A stretch of 64,000 bases of DNA, from contig NZ_SNXU01000001.1 of assembly GCF_004362515.1 (NCBI RefSeq), forward strand, positions 7,192,001-7,256,000, given 5' to 3'. The notes below the pieces were generated by a model. The model made no database searches, was not told the DNA's origin, and worked only from the letters and a program-made list of their open reading frames with translations. Both the position numbers and the translations under genes were made by a program. Position 1 is the stretch's first letter, and each line of letters starts with the position of its first letter. Shown in pieces: positions 1-7,858 of the stretch. This stretch comes from Actinokineospora alba (GTDB taxonomy: Bacteria; Actinomycetota; Actinomycetes; Mycobacteriales; Pseudonocardiaceae).

Positions 1-378
1 GGCCGGGATCTGGCGCGGGTCGCCGAGCGCCCGGAGCGCCACAAGAAGGCCCGCGCCTACTCCGTCCTGGTCTGGTTCGCCGCACTTCTCGCCACCCTGC
101 TGATCGCCATGAACCTGACGGTGTCGGGTGAAGCCTTCTTGGTACTCGTCACCGCCATCGTCCTGATGTCGGCGGCGGCGGTCGCGTCGATCGCGTCCTG
201 GGCAGGCTCGACCAGACCCGTGGTGCCCGCGGCCCGGCTGGTGGTGGGCGCGTTCGCGTTCGCCGGTGAACTCATCGCCGGCGCGTTTCTGGTCATCCAG
301 GGCTTCGGCTACCTGTTGATCGGTCTGGTGATCGTCGTGATCTCCGTGGCGGTCGCGATGAAGGTGTACCGGTCATGA
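1..378 (+). CDS. Membrane protein, 5' end outside window
   Basis: The frame is open from base 1 and ends TGA at 376-378, so only the C-terminal 125 residues are visible. They start with a charged stretch (RVAERPERHKKARAY) followed by about four hydrophobic segments, suggesting an integral membrane protein with its charged region inside the cell. The stop overlaps the ATG of the YcaO gene (ATGA), so the two are translationally coupled. No family is recognised. Its position in front of YcaO and SagB makes an export, immunity or maturation role in that cluster possible, but this is inference only. Confidence 0.7.
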   Translation, partial: GRDLARVAERPERHKKARAYSVLVWFAALLATLLIAMNLTVSGEAFLVLVTAIVLMSAAAVASIASWAGSTRPVVPAARLVVGAFAFAGELIAGAFLVIQGFGYLLIGLVIVVISVAVAMKVYRS

Positions 379-1574
379 GGCCGCCGCTGTCGTCGGTTCT
401 GCTCGACCGCGCGGTCGGGTGGCGGCAGGGAGTGGTGTCGCGGCTGCAGCCCACTCCGCCTTCCTTGTCCGATGTGGACATTCCAGGGTTCGCCGCGGTC
501 CCCGACCCGTCCACGACAGGCGGCACCTCCGGCGGCGCGGGGTTCGACGCCGAGTCCGCCCGGCTGGCCGCGCTCGCCGAGGCCCTCGAACGGCACGCCG
601 CCACCCGCTGTCCACTGGAAACCGTGGACACCGACGGCCCGCGGTGGGACCTCGACGAGTTCACCCTGCACTCCCCCGAACAGCGCACCCGCAAGGACTT
701 CCCGTACGCCGGATACGAGAACCCCGACTACACCACGGCTTGGACGCTGCCCGACAACGAGCCCATCCAGGTGCCCGCGGGACTGATCTCCCTGGACGGC
801 AGGCACCGGCTGCCCGCGACCTCATCCGGTCTCGCCGCCGGGCCTTCGGCGAGCGCGGCGCTGCTGAGCGCGGTCAGCGAGATCGTCGAGCGCGACGCCC
901 TGGCCACGGTCTGGCTGCACGGCCTCGCCCCGGCCCGAATCCCCCTCCCCGACCGGCTCACCGAACCGGTGCGCGCGCTCGGTGGCGAGATCACCGCGTT
1001 CGACCTGACGCCCGCCTACAGCCCCTACCCGGTCGCCGCCATCGCCGGAACGCTTCCGGTGGCGGGCGAACTCCGGCCCACGTTCGGTCTCGCCTGCCGG
1101 GCGACCTGGGCCGACGCGGTCGACAAGGCGTGGCTGGAGTGGTGTCAGGGCACCGTGTTCATCCGGGTCTGGCTCGCCGGCGACGACACCGCGGCCAGGC
1201 GACCGGACGAGGTGACCGACTTCGACCGCCACGCCGTCTACTACGCCCGCGCCCTCGACGCCTGGGCCGACCTCCCGCTGTGGGCCGGAGACCTCGGAGA
1301 GCCGCCCGTGGACGCCACCGAGCCGGGGCTGCGACCGTTCGTCGACGCCCTCACCCAGGCCGGTGTCCGCCTCGCCTACCGGGACCTAACCACACCCGAA
1401 CTGAGCGCCGTGGGCCTGCGCTGCGTCCGCGCGCTCTCCCCCGACCTGACCCCACTGCACGCCGACCACCGGTGGCCCAACCTGGGCGGCCGGGCGGCGG
1501 AGCTGTCCTGGCGCTACCCCGACCTGGTGCCGCGCACCGGGTTCCCGTCGCCGTATCCGCATCCCCTGGGGTGA
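375..1574 (+). CDS. YcaO-domain cyclodehydratase
   Basis: YcaO proteins use ATP to activate peptide amides; in TOMM pathways they turn Cys/Ser/Thr of a precursor peptide into azolines. This 399-residue protein shows the first ATP-site motif around residues 66-73 (ALAEALER, with Ala where Ser is usual) and the second at 168-174 (SEIVERD), preceded by the typical SSGLAAG at 150-156. The last ten residues contain the PxPxP tail (P391-P397) that marks azoline-forming YcaO enzymes. It has no fused E1-like leader-binding domain, so a partner protein must be encoded elsewhere. It overlaps the upstream membrane gene (ATGA) and the downstream SagB gene (GTGA). The domain call is solid; the product is unknown. 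Confidence 0.9.
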   Translation: MRPPLSSVLLDRAVGWRQGVVSRLQPTPPSLSDVDIPGFAAVPDPSTTGGTSGGAGFDAESARLAALAEALERHAATRCPLETVDTDGPRWDLDEFTLHSPEQRTRKDFPYAGYENPDYTTAWTLPDNEPIQVPAGLISLDGRHRLPATSSGLAAGPSASAALLSAVSEIVERDALATVWLHGLAPARIPLPDRLTEPVRALGGEITAFDLTPAYSPYPVAAIAGTLPVAGELRPTFGLACRATWADAVDKAWLEWCQGTVFIRVWLAGDDTAARRPDEVTDFDRHAVYYARALDAWADLPLWAGDLGEPPVDATEPGLRPFVDALTQAGVRLAYRDLTTPELSAVGLRCVRALSPDLTPLHADHRWPNLGGRAAELSWRYPDLVPRTGFPSPYPHPLG

Positions 1575-2305
1575 GCCTGATGTCCTTCGACGAGTTCTGG
1601 ACCGAGAGCGGCCTGAGCACGCTCACCCAGCGGGCGTTCGCGGAGCGCCTGGGCGAGTACCGTGACGCGCCGTCGCCGCTCGACCCGTTCGTGCTGCCCA
1701 GTCCCCCGATCGCGTTACACCGACCGAAGAACGCCCTCACCAAGCTGTTCGCGAAGCGGCGCAGCGAGCGGGGATTCGGCACCGGCCCACTGCGGGCCCG
1801 CGACCTCGGCGCCGTGCTCGCCGCGCTGGCCGAGACCGCGCCGGGCAGGCGTTCGTACCCGTCCGCGGGCGGGCTCACGGCGGTCCGCGCGTACCCGATC
1901 CTGCTCGACGCCGACCACGCCCTGTCCGGTCGCATCACCCGCTACGACCCGCGAACCCATGCCCTGCAGGACATCGCGCCCTGTCCCGAGTGGACGGGGC
2001 TGGCCGCGCTGGTCGGCGCCGCGCCGGACAGCCCGGCTCCGCAGCTGGTCGTGGTGCTGGTGCTCGCCGACATCGAGCTGTTCGCCAAGTACGGGCCGCG
2101 CGCGGGCCGGTTCGGGCTGGTCGAGGCCGGTGCCGCCGCGCAGTCGCTGGCGCTGGCGGTCGCCGACCGCGGGCTCGGCGGGTACTTGCTCGGCGGCGCC
2201 GCCGACCGCGAACTCCTGGCGGCGCTGGGTTTGGCGCCGGAGCAGGCGCGACTGGCCGTGACGTTCGCGTGCGGCCGAACTTCACCCGATGTTGGTGTCC
2301 GCTGA
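1571..2305 (+). CDS. SagB/ThcOx-type FMN-dependent azoline dehydrogenase
   Basis: A 244-residue nitroreductase-fold protein. The flavin-binding N-terminal pattern RRSERGFGTGPL is followed by LGAVLAALAET and the SagB-type SYPSAGGLTAVRAYP stretch. Such enzymes oxidise YcaO-made azolines to thiazoles/oxazoles. GTG at 1571 overlaps the YcaO stop (GTGA) and is preferred; ATG at 1580 is an alternative. The gene is the last of the coupled trio. No precursor peptide follows it, so precursor and leader-binding protein presumably lie left of the window. Confidence 0.88.
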   Translation: MSLMSFDEFWTESGLSTLTQRAFAERLGEYRDAPSPLDPFVLPSPPIALHRPKNALTKLFAKRRSERGFGTGPLRARDLGAVLAALAETAPGRRSYPSAGGLTAVRAYPILLDADHALSGRITRYDPRTHALQDIAPCPEWTGLAALVGAAPDSPAPQLVVVLVLADIELFAKYGPRAGRFGLVEAGAAAQSLALAVADRGLGGYLLGGAADRELLAALGLAPEQARLAVTFACGRTSPDVGVR

Positions 2306-2380
2306 CCCGAACGGCGGTCGCCAAACACCGCGGGTGCCATGAGTGAATAGGCGCAGCGTCGACGTCACCGAGGAGTTGTC

Positions 2381-2914
2381 ATGCTCGCCGTCCGAGCCCT
2401 GCTCGCCACCGTGATCATGCTGGTCATCGGCGCGGGAACCGCCGCGGCGGACCTGCCGCAGACCGAGCTGCGCGCGACCACCGACATGTTCCTCTTCTCC
2501 CTGGAGCTGCCGCAGTTCGCCAAGACGCGGGCGGCCCAGCCGTTCGCGGACCAGCTCGACTGGTCGTCCGACGGCTGCTCCAGTTCGCCGGACACGCCGC
2601 TGGGGTTCGACTTCCGGTCCGCCTGCCACCGGCACGACTTCGGCTACCGCAACTACAAGGCGCAGACCCGCTTCGACGAGTCGGCCCGGTTGAGCATCGA
2701 CAACGTGTTCCGGGCCGACCTGTACTCGGTCTGCGGCCGGAACTGGCTGTGCAAGCGCACGGCCGACATCTACTACGCGGCTGTCCGCGAGTTCGGCGGC
2801 GGCTACCGCAGCACCGCCGAAACCCTGCGGCACGCCCGGAGTCAGGCCGCTTTGCTCACCAGCAGGGTCGCCACGTCGCCCGCGGTGTCGAGCCGGACGA
2901 GCTTGATCCGGTAG
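2381..2914 (+). CDS. Secreted prokaryotic phospholipase A2
   Basis: This 177-residue protein starts at ATG 2381 behind GAGGAG. Residues 1-23 form a signal peptide ending near AAADLP. The core carries DGCSSSPDTP (66-71 region) and ACHRHDFGYRN (81-91) with the catalytic His85-Asp86 pair, plus further Cys residues in SVCGRNWLC, as in the small Streptomyces-type PLA2 enzymes with two disulfides. It would cleave the sn-2 ester of phospholipids outside the cell. The C-terminal tail of about 30 residues beyond the family core runs 73 bp into the convergent lipoprotein gene. It sits 75 bp after SagB, probably with its own promoter. Confidence 0.88.
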   Translation: MLAVRALLATVIMLVIGAGTAAADLPQTELRATTDMFLFSLELPQFAKTRAAQPFADQLDWSSDGCSSSPDTPLGFDFRSACHRHDFGYRNYKAQTRFDESARLSIDNVFRADLYSVCGRNWLCKRTADIYYAAVREFGGGYRSTAETLRHARSQAALLTSRVATSPAVSSRTSLIR

Positions 2915-3282
2915 CCCTCGGACACGACCGACGTCGCGAAGTCGCGGTGGGTGTGCAGTTCGATCGCCTCGGGGCCGCCACCCTTGTTCACCGTGACCCT
3001 GATGGTCGCGTCACCCTCCCAGACGCACACCTGGCCGGGCTTGCACCGGCTGTCGTCCACAAGCGTCTGGTACCCGACCGTGAGGCCCTCTGCGGACAGG
3101 GTCTGCGACTCGCCTTTGCGCAGCGGGAAGTCGGCGTCGAGCGCCGGACCCGGCGGCTGCGTCGTCGTCGGCGTCGTCGGATCGGTGGTCGGCGAGCCCG
3201 GCTGGGCGGCACCACCGGGCGTGCACGCCGTGAGCATGAGCAGCGCGGCCAGCGCCACGACACGGGTCAACCCGTTCACCAT
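2842..3282 (-). CDS. Putative lipoprotein, small
   Basis: A 146-residue lipoprotein. The start at 3282 (MVNGLTRVV) is chosen because GGAGG lies 7 nt upstream; the in-frame ATGs further out would place the ribosome site on or after the start. The signal peptide ends in the lipobox LTAC, followed by a Thr/Pro linker rich in PTT repeats and a compact C-terminal domain with one Cys pair (C in DSRCKPGQVC). No function is recognised. Its 3' end overlaps the convergent PLA2 gene by 73 bp. Confidence 0.8.
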   Translation of the reverse strand: MVNGLTRVVALAALLMLTACTPGGAAQPGSPTTDPTTPTTTQPPGPALDADFPLRKGESQTLSAEGLTVGYQTLVDDSRCKPGQVCVWEGDATIRVTVNKGGGPEAIELHTHRDFATSVVSEGYRIKLVRLDTAGDVATLLVSKAA

Positions 3283-3348
3283 GGTCATTCCTCCAGTCTT
3301 CACCGCTCAGACGGAATTCGCGGCCCATGCGGTTGCCTGAGACGCACA

Positions 3349-3379
3349 ACGGGCGCCCCGGCGATGCCGGGACGCCCGT
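3349..3379 (-). terminator. Hairpin terminator after the GYPQQ membrane protein
   Basis: Arms ACGGGCG / CGCCCGT with an inner CCCGG/CCGGG stem and a small loop lie 15 bp beyond the stop of the 3394-4047 gene, between two genes on the - strand. There is no U-tract, as is common in high-GC actinobacteria. Confidence 0.65.
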
Positions 3380-3393
3380 GTGGAGAGCTGGAC

Positions 3394-4047
3394 TTACTGG
3401 CCGTACGGCTGCTGCGGGTAGCCGCCCTGCTGGGGGTAGCCCGGCTGCTGCGGGTAACCACCCTGCTGCGGGTAGCCGGGCTGCTGCGGGTAGCCAGGCT
3501 GGGCGGGCGCCTGCTGCGGGTAGCCGGGCTGCGCCGGGTAACCGGGCTGCTGCGGGTAACCGGGCTGCGCGTAGGCCTGCTGCTGCGGGTAGCCACCCTG
3601 CTGCGGGTAACCGCCCTGGGGGTATCCGCCGTGCGGCGGGTAGCCGCCACCGGCAGCGAAGGCCGGGTCGGCGACGGGGCCGACGTAGCGGGCGCTACCG
3701 AAGCCGAGGATGCAAAAGCCGATGAAGCCGAAGAGGATCAGCACGACGGCAAAGCCGCCGCCCTTGCCGAACGCCTTCGCCAGGTCGATCATGATCATGA
3801 TGATGATCACGAGGTTGACCAGCGGGATCAGCAGCAAAAGCAGCCACCAGCCGGGCCTGCCGACGATCTTGAGCACGATGTAGGTGTTGTAGAACGGGAT
3901 GATCGAGGCCCAGCCAGGCTGTCCCGCCTTGGTGAACACCTTCCACATCGCGACGACAATTACCGCCATGACGGCAAAGCCCAGAATCGTGACCGGCAAT
4001 ACGGCCGCCGCATCCGGTCCCGAGTTGTAGCTGTAGTCGTACTGCAC
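3394..4047 (-). CDS. DUF5684-type membrane protein with GYPQQ repeats
   Basis: The 217-residue protein has three or four membrane segments in its first 120 residues, including the pattern WASIIPFYNTYIVLKIVGRPGWW typical of DUF5684 proteins near signal peptidases. The last ~85 residues are a run of GYPQQ/GYPAQ/GGYPQ repeats, a flexible low-complexity tail predicted to be cytoplasmic or surface-facing. GTG 4047 (VQYDYSY) is chosen because GGAAGGA lies 5 nt upstream; the frame stays open further upstream without a ribosome site. Function unknown; such tails often mediate protein contacts. Confidence 0.8.
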   Translation of the reverse strand: MQYDYSYNSGPDAAAVLPVTILGFAVMAVIVVAMWKVFTKAGQPGWASIIPFYNTYIVLKIVGRPGWWLLLLLIPLVNLVIIIMIMIDLAKAFGKGGGFAVVLILFGFIGFCILGFGSARYVGPVADPAFAAGGGYPPHGGYPQGGYPQQGGYPQQQAYAQPGYPQQPGYPAQPGYPQQAPAQPGYPQQPGYPQQGGYPQQPGYPQQGGYPQQPYGQ

Positions 4048-4185
4048 GCGTGTCCTTCCGTCGATCATGCCGCTACGACGGCACGCCACATTCGTCCGCC
4101 GGTACCTTCGCCGCCAATACGCTCCCCTGGGGCGAATATCCACCGGTCGTTAGCAATTCGAGACCTAAGAGGACTTCACACCCCG

Positions 4186-6618
4186 TCAGTCGTCGGGGTC
4201 GTCGTCGGCGGGCGCGCCGCCGCGCATCGTCCACAGGACGTTCTCCAGCTCGTCCGGCTTGATCAGCACCTCGCGGGCCTTGGAGCCCTCGGACGGCCCG
4301 ACGACGCCGCGGGTCTCCAGCAGGTCCATCAGCCTGCCCGCCTTGGCGAAGCCGACGCGCAGCTTGCGCTGCAGCATCGACGTCGAGCCGAACTGGGAGG
4401 TGACGATCAGCTCGGTGGCCTGCAGCAGCACGTCGAGGTCGTCGCCGATGTCGTCGTCGATCTCCTTCTTCTCGCCCGCCTTGGCCGCGGTCACGCCGTC
4501 CTGGTAGTCCGGCTGTGCCTGCTCCTTGGTGAACGAGACGATCGCGGAGATCTCCTCGTCGCTGACGTACGCGCCCTGGATGCGGACCGGCTTGGAGGAC
4601 CCCATCGGCAGGTACAGCGCGTCGCCCATGCCGATCAGCTTCTCCGCACCGGGCTGGTCGAGGATGACCCGCGAGTCGGTGAGCGAGGACGTGGCGAACG
4701 CCAGCCGCGACGGGACGTTGGTCTTGATCAGGCCGGTGACGACGTCGACCGAGGGCCGCTGGGTCGCCAGCACCAGGTGGATGCCCGCGGCACGGGCCTT
4801 CTGGGTGATCCGGACGATCGCGTCCTCGACGTCGCGCGGGGCGGTCATCATCAGGTCGGCCAGCTCGTCGACGATGGCGAGGATGTATGGGTAAGGCCGG
4901 TAGACGCGTTCGCTGCCGGGCGGGGCGGCGATCTCGCCGGTCTTGACCTTCTTGTTGAAGTCGTCGATGTGCCGGACCTTGTTGACCTGCATGTCCTGGT
5001 AGCGCTGCTCCATCTCCTCGACCAGCCAGGTCAGCGCGGCGGCCGCCTTCTTGGGCTGGGTGATGATGGGCGTGATCAGGTGCGGGATGCCCTCGTACGG
5101 CGTCAGCTCGACCATCTTCGGGTCGATCAGGATCATCCGGACCTCGTCGGGCGTAGCCCGCGCCAGCAGCGAGACGAGCATCGAGTTCACGAAGCTGGAC
5201 TTGCCGGAACCGGTCGAGCCCGCGCACAGCAGGTGCGGCATCTTCGCCAGGTTCGCGGTGATCATGTGGCCTTCGATGTCCTTGCCGAGGCCGACCACCA
5301 TCGGATGGGTGTCCTTGATCGCGGTGGCGCTGCGCAGCACGTCGCCGAGGCGGACCATCTCGCGGTCGCTGTTGGGGACCTCGATGCCGACCGCGGACTT
5401 GCCCGGGATGGGCGCGAGCAGCCGGACGTTGTCGGTGGCGACGGCGTAGGCGATGTTCTTGGTCAGCGCGGTGATCTTCTCGACCTTCACGCCCGGCCCG
5501 AGCTCGACCTCGTAGCGCGTGACTGTCGGGCCGCGGGTGAAGCCGGTGACCTGGGCGTCGATGGCGAACTGGTCGAGGACGCCGCTGATCGCCTCGATCA
5601 TCAGGTCGTTGGCCTTGCTGCGGGTCTTGGGCACGTCGCCGTCGGCCAGGATCGACGGGTCGGGCAGCCGGTAGTCGCCGTCGACGACCCGGGTGACGGT
5701 GATCGCGTCCTTGGGCTTCTTCGGCTCGGTGGCGGGCTTGTTCTCCTTGACCTGCTCCGGGCGCACCCGGGGGGTCGGCTCGTCGATCGGCAGCTCGGGC
5801 TGCACGGCGCCGTCCTCGGCGGCCGCCCCGACCCGGCGCCGTGAGGGCCTGCGCAGCTTGACCGGCTCCGGCTCGGCCTCTTCGAGGTCGTCGAGACCTT
5901 CGTCATCCGGTTCCATGCCCGCGAGTTCGCGCAGCCGGGTCGGGATCTCGCGGATACGGGTGCCGGTGAAGACGAGGACGCCGAAGCCGAGCATCAGGAC
6001 GAGAACCGGGATCGCCACCCACGCGGTGACACCCTTCGCGAGCAGGCCACCGGAGACGTAGCCCAGCGCGCCGCCCGCGAACATCCGCCCGGCGTTGTCG
6101 GTGGGCAGGTCACTGATCACATGCAGGACACCAAGCAGCGAAAGGATGATCAGCAGCGCGCCGACGACGAGTCGGGGGCGTTTCTCCGGCTGGGGGTCCG
6201 AGCGCATCAGGACGATGCCGGTGACCAGCAGCATCAGCGGCAGCGCCACGGCCAGCGCGCCGAACACGCTGCGCACGCCGATCTCCATGCCGCGGCCGAC
6301 CGGTCCCGCGGCCCGCCACCACACGGCGGCGCCGAGGATGACGCCCAGGGCGATCAGGCCGAAGCCGACGCCGTCGCGGCGGTGGGCCGGGTCGAGTTCC
6401 TTGGTGCGCCCGACGGCCCGGGCGATCGAACCCGCGCCCTTGGCCAGCAGGCCCCAGCCGCCCGCGAACATCGCGACGAGGACGTTCTGCCTGGCAGCGG
6501 ACTTGCGGACCGGGGCCTTGCGGGCGGCCGGTTTGCGCGCCGGTGGACGCTTGGCCGCGGGTTTGCGCGCGGCGGGACGTTTGCCCGCGTTGTTGGAGGA
6601 GGTCGTCCGGCTCGCCAT
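4186..6618 (-). CDS. ftsK: DNA translocase FtsK/SpoIIIE
   Basis: ATP-driven DNA pump that clears chromosome termini from the division septum. The 810-residue protein begins with a Lys/Ala/Pro-rich tail (MASRTTSSN...), then four to five membrane segments (roughly 45-230), an acidic/proline linker, the motor with Walker A GSTGSGKSS near residues 464-472 and Walker B-like YILAIVDELADLM, and the winged-helix gamma domain (QFGSTSMLQRKLRVGFAKAGRLM split across its start) that reads polar DNA repeats. ATG 6618 is preferred; the frame stays open upstream into the plsC promoter region. It is the last conserved gene of the dapB-thyX-dapA-rnj-ftsK backbone, here separated from rnj by about 6 kb. Confidence 0.96.
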   Translation of the reverse strand: MASRTTSSNNAGKRPAARKPAAKRPPARKPAARKAPVRKSAARQNVLVAMFAGGWGLLAKGAGSIARAVGRTKELDPAHRRDGVGFGLIALGVILGAAVWWRAAGPVGRGMEIGVRSVFGALAVALPLMLLVTGIVLMRSDPQPEKRPRLVVGALLIILSLLGVLHVISDLPTDNAGRMFAGGALGYVSGGLLAKGVTAWVAIPVLVLMLGFGVLVFTGTRIREIPTRLRELAGMEPDDEGLDDLEEAEPEPVKLRRPSRRRVGAAAEDGAVQPELPIDEPTPRVRPEQVKENKPATEPKKPKDAITVTRVVDGDYRLPDPSILADGDVPKTRSKANDLMIEAISGVLDQFAIDAQVTGFTRGPTVTRYEVELGPGVKVEKITALTKNIAYAVATDNVRLLAPIPGKSAVGIEVPNSDREMVRLGDVLRSATAIKDTHPMVVGLGKDIEGHMITANLAKMPHLLCAGSTGSGKSSFVNSMLVSLLARATPDEVRMILIDPKMVELTPYEGIPHLITPIITQPKKAAAALTWLVEEMEQRYQDMQVNKVRHIDDFNKKVKTGEIAAPPGSERVYRPYPYILAIVDELADLMMTAPRDVEDAIVRITQKARAAGIHLVLATQRPSVDVVTGLIKTNVPSRLAFATSSLTDSRVILDQPGAEKLIGMGDALYLPMGSSKPVRIQGAYVSDEEISAIVSFTKEQAQPDYQDGVTAAKAGEKKEIDDDIGDDLDVLLQATELIVTSQFGSTSMLQRKLRVGFAKAGRLMDLLETRGVVGPSEGSKAREVLIKPDELENVLWTMRGGAPADDDPDD

Positions 6619-6728
6619 AGCCCACACGGTAGTCGGCCCTGCCCTCCCGCCCCACGGGTCACACGGACAACATGAATCCGTGTCGACCTGGCGGCCGACA
6701 CCGACCTGGGGCATGTCATGCTCTGGCC

Positions 6729-7556
6729 ATGGTTGCGCTGCGGACCGACGGAGAACAGTCGACACGCCGTGGGAAGACGTTCGGCAAGTCACCGCTGGTC
6801 TGGCGGGCGATGGTCTGGATCGATCGAGCACTGGTGCGGTCGGTCGGACGCATCGAGATCACCGGTAAGTTCCCCGAGGAACTGCGTGGACGCCCGGTTC
6901 TGGTCGCGGCCAACCACATCGGCATGTTCGACCCGTTCGTCCTGATCGCCGCGTGCGCGAAAGCCGGTTTCCCGCCGCGGTTCATGCTGACCGCGGGTCT
7001 GCTCGACGCGCCGGTTCTGGGCTACTTCCTGCGCAAGGCCGGGCATCTGCGGGTGGACCGCGGCAAAGCCCATGTGGCGGAGGCGTTCCACCGCGCCGTC
7101 GACGCTCTTGGTGAGGCTCGGGTGCCGTTGCTGGTGTATCCGGAGGGGCGGGTCAGCCGGGAGCCTGGGCTGTGGCCCGAGCGCGGGAAGACCGGGGTGG
7201 CACGGATGGCGCTTGGCGGGAATGTGCCGGTGGTGACGATCAGCCAGTGGGGGGCGCATGAGGCCGTTTACTGGGGGACTGAGGTCGTCACGGGGTGGCG
7301 CGATGTGAAGCCGCTGCTGTTGTCGTTCTTCCGGGCTGTGCGGGATCGGCCGGTGTTTCGGGTCCACTTTGGACAGCAGGTGGATCTTTCTGATCTGACT
7401 GACGGTAAGCCTGGGGATGCTGTGCGGGCGCATACTCGGATCATGCAGGCGATTACGACCGATTTGATCGCTCTCCGGCCGGATGAGCCTGATGTGCCTG
7501 CGTTTGTCGATCCGACTCGGCCTTGTGATGCGAAGAGTCCTTGGCGGCCCGCTTAG
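6729..7556 (+). CDS. 1-acylglycerol-3-phosphate O-acyltransferase (PlsC family)
   Basis: The 275-residue protein carries PlsC motif I as NHIGMFDPF and motif III as YPEGRVSREPG, which bind the acyl donor and the phosphate of lysophosphatidate. It would make phosphatidic acid at the inner face of the membrane. ATG 6729 is used; an in-frame ATG at 6672 lacks a ribosome site and would overlap the divergent ftsK promoter. Third-position GC falls in the 3' third of the gene (many T-ending codons from about 7250 on), unlike its neighbours. Exact acyl acceptor is not determinable. Confidence 0.88.
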   Translation: MVALRTDGEQSTRRGKTFGKSPLVWRAMVWIDRALVRSVGRIEITGKFPEELRGRPVLVAANHIGMFDPFVLIAACAKAGFPPRFMLTAGLLDAPVLGYFLRKAGHLRVDRGKAHVAEAFHRAVDALGEARVPLLVYPEGRVSREPGLWPERGKTGVARMALGGNVPVVTISQWGAHEAVYWGTEVVTGWRDVKPLLLSFFRAVRDRPVFRVHFGQQVDLSDLTDGKPGDAVRAHTRIMQAITTDLIALRPDEPDVPAFVDPTRPCDAKSPWRPA

Positions 7557-7574
7557 GCCCGACTTGGGGCGGGG

Positions 7575-7718
7575 GGCCTGTTTGGGTGGTTCGCCTTGAT
7601 TTGGGGACCCCGGAAATGGGCCTGCGCGGGTAAAGCGGGCAGGATAGGGAAACTGCCCCGCGCCGCGAAAGTTTAGGCCCATTTCACCCCAAATCAAGGC
7701 GAACCACCCAAACAGGCC
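7575..7718. repeat. Long inverted repeat element (32-bp perfect arms)
   Basis: 7575-7606 and 7687-7718 are perfect inverted copies (32 bp). A second inner pair, AAATGGGCCT at 7614-7623 and AGGCCCATTT at 7675-7684, extends the stem after a 7-nt/2-nt bulge. The 51-bp loop has its own short CGGGCAG/CTGCCC pairing. The element lies between convergent plsC and the 7859-8722 gene. It could be a bidirectional terminator, or a non-autonomous mobile element (MITE-like); no target duplication is visible. Confidence 0.85.
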
Positions 7719-7770
7719 GTGAGGATTGGCCCGTTGCGAATCAGGGGCCTGGGTTCTACTTGTTGGCCCC

Positions 7771-7841
7771 GTTGCGCCTTGGGGCCTTGGGGCTTGCCCG
7801 CCTTGCGCCTCGGGGCCTTGGGGCTTGCCCGTTGCGCCTTG
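7771..7841. repeat. 30-bp tandem repeat, 2.4 copies
   Basis: Two 30-bp units at 7771-7800 and 7802-7831 (core TTGCGCCT-GGGGCCTTGGGG) differ at one or two positions, and a partial third unit follows. The array lies in the same convergent gap as the long inverted repeat. No coding or regulatory role is apparent. Confidence 0.8.
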
Positions 7842-7858
7842 TCGGCTGTTCTTCGCCG

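Noticed and set aside
3410..3640. Repeated 12-15 bp units resembling a CRISPR array
   Set aside because: Repeats are coding GYPQQ units in a membrane protein, without unique spacers.
2749..5844. 1031-residue open frame on + opposite ftsK
   Set aside because: Antisense to the well-defined FtsK motor; caused by GC-biased third positions. Sequence is Arg/Asp/His/Gly-rich and lacks domains.
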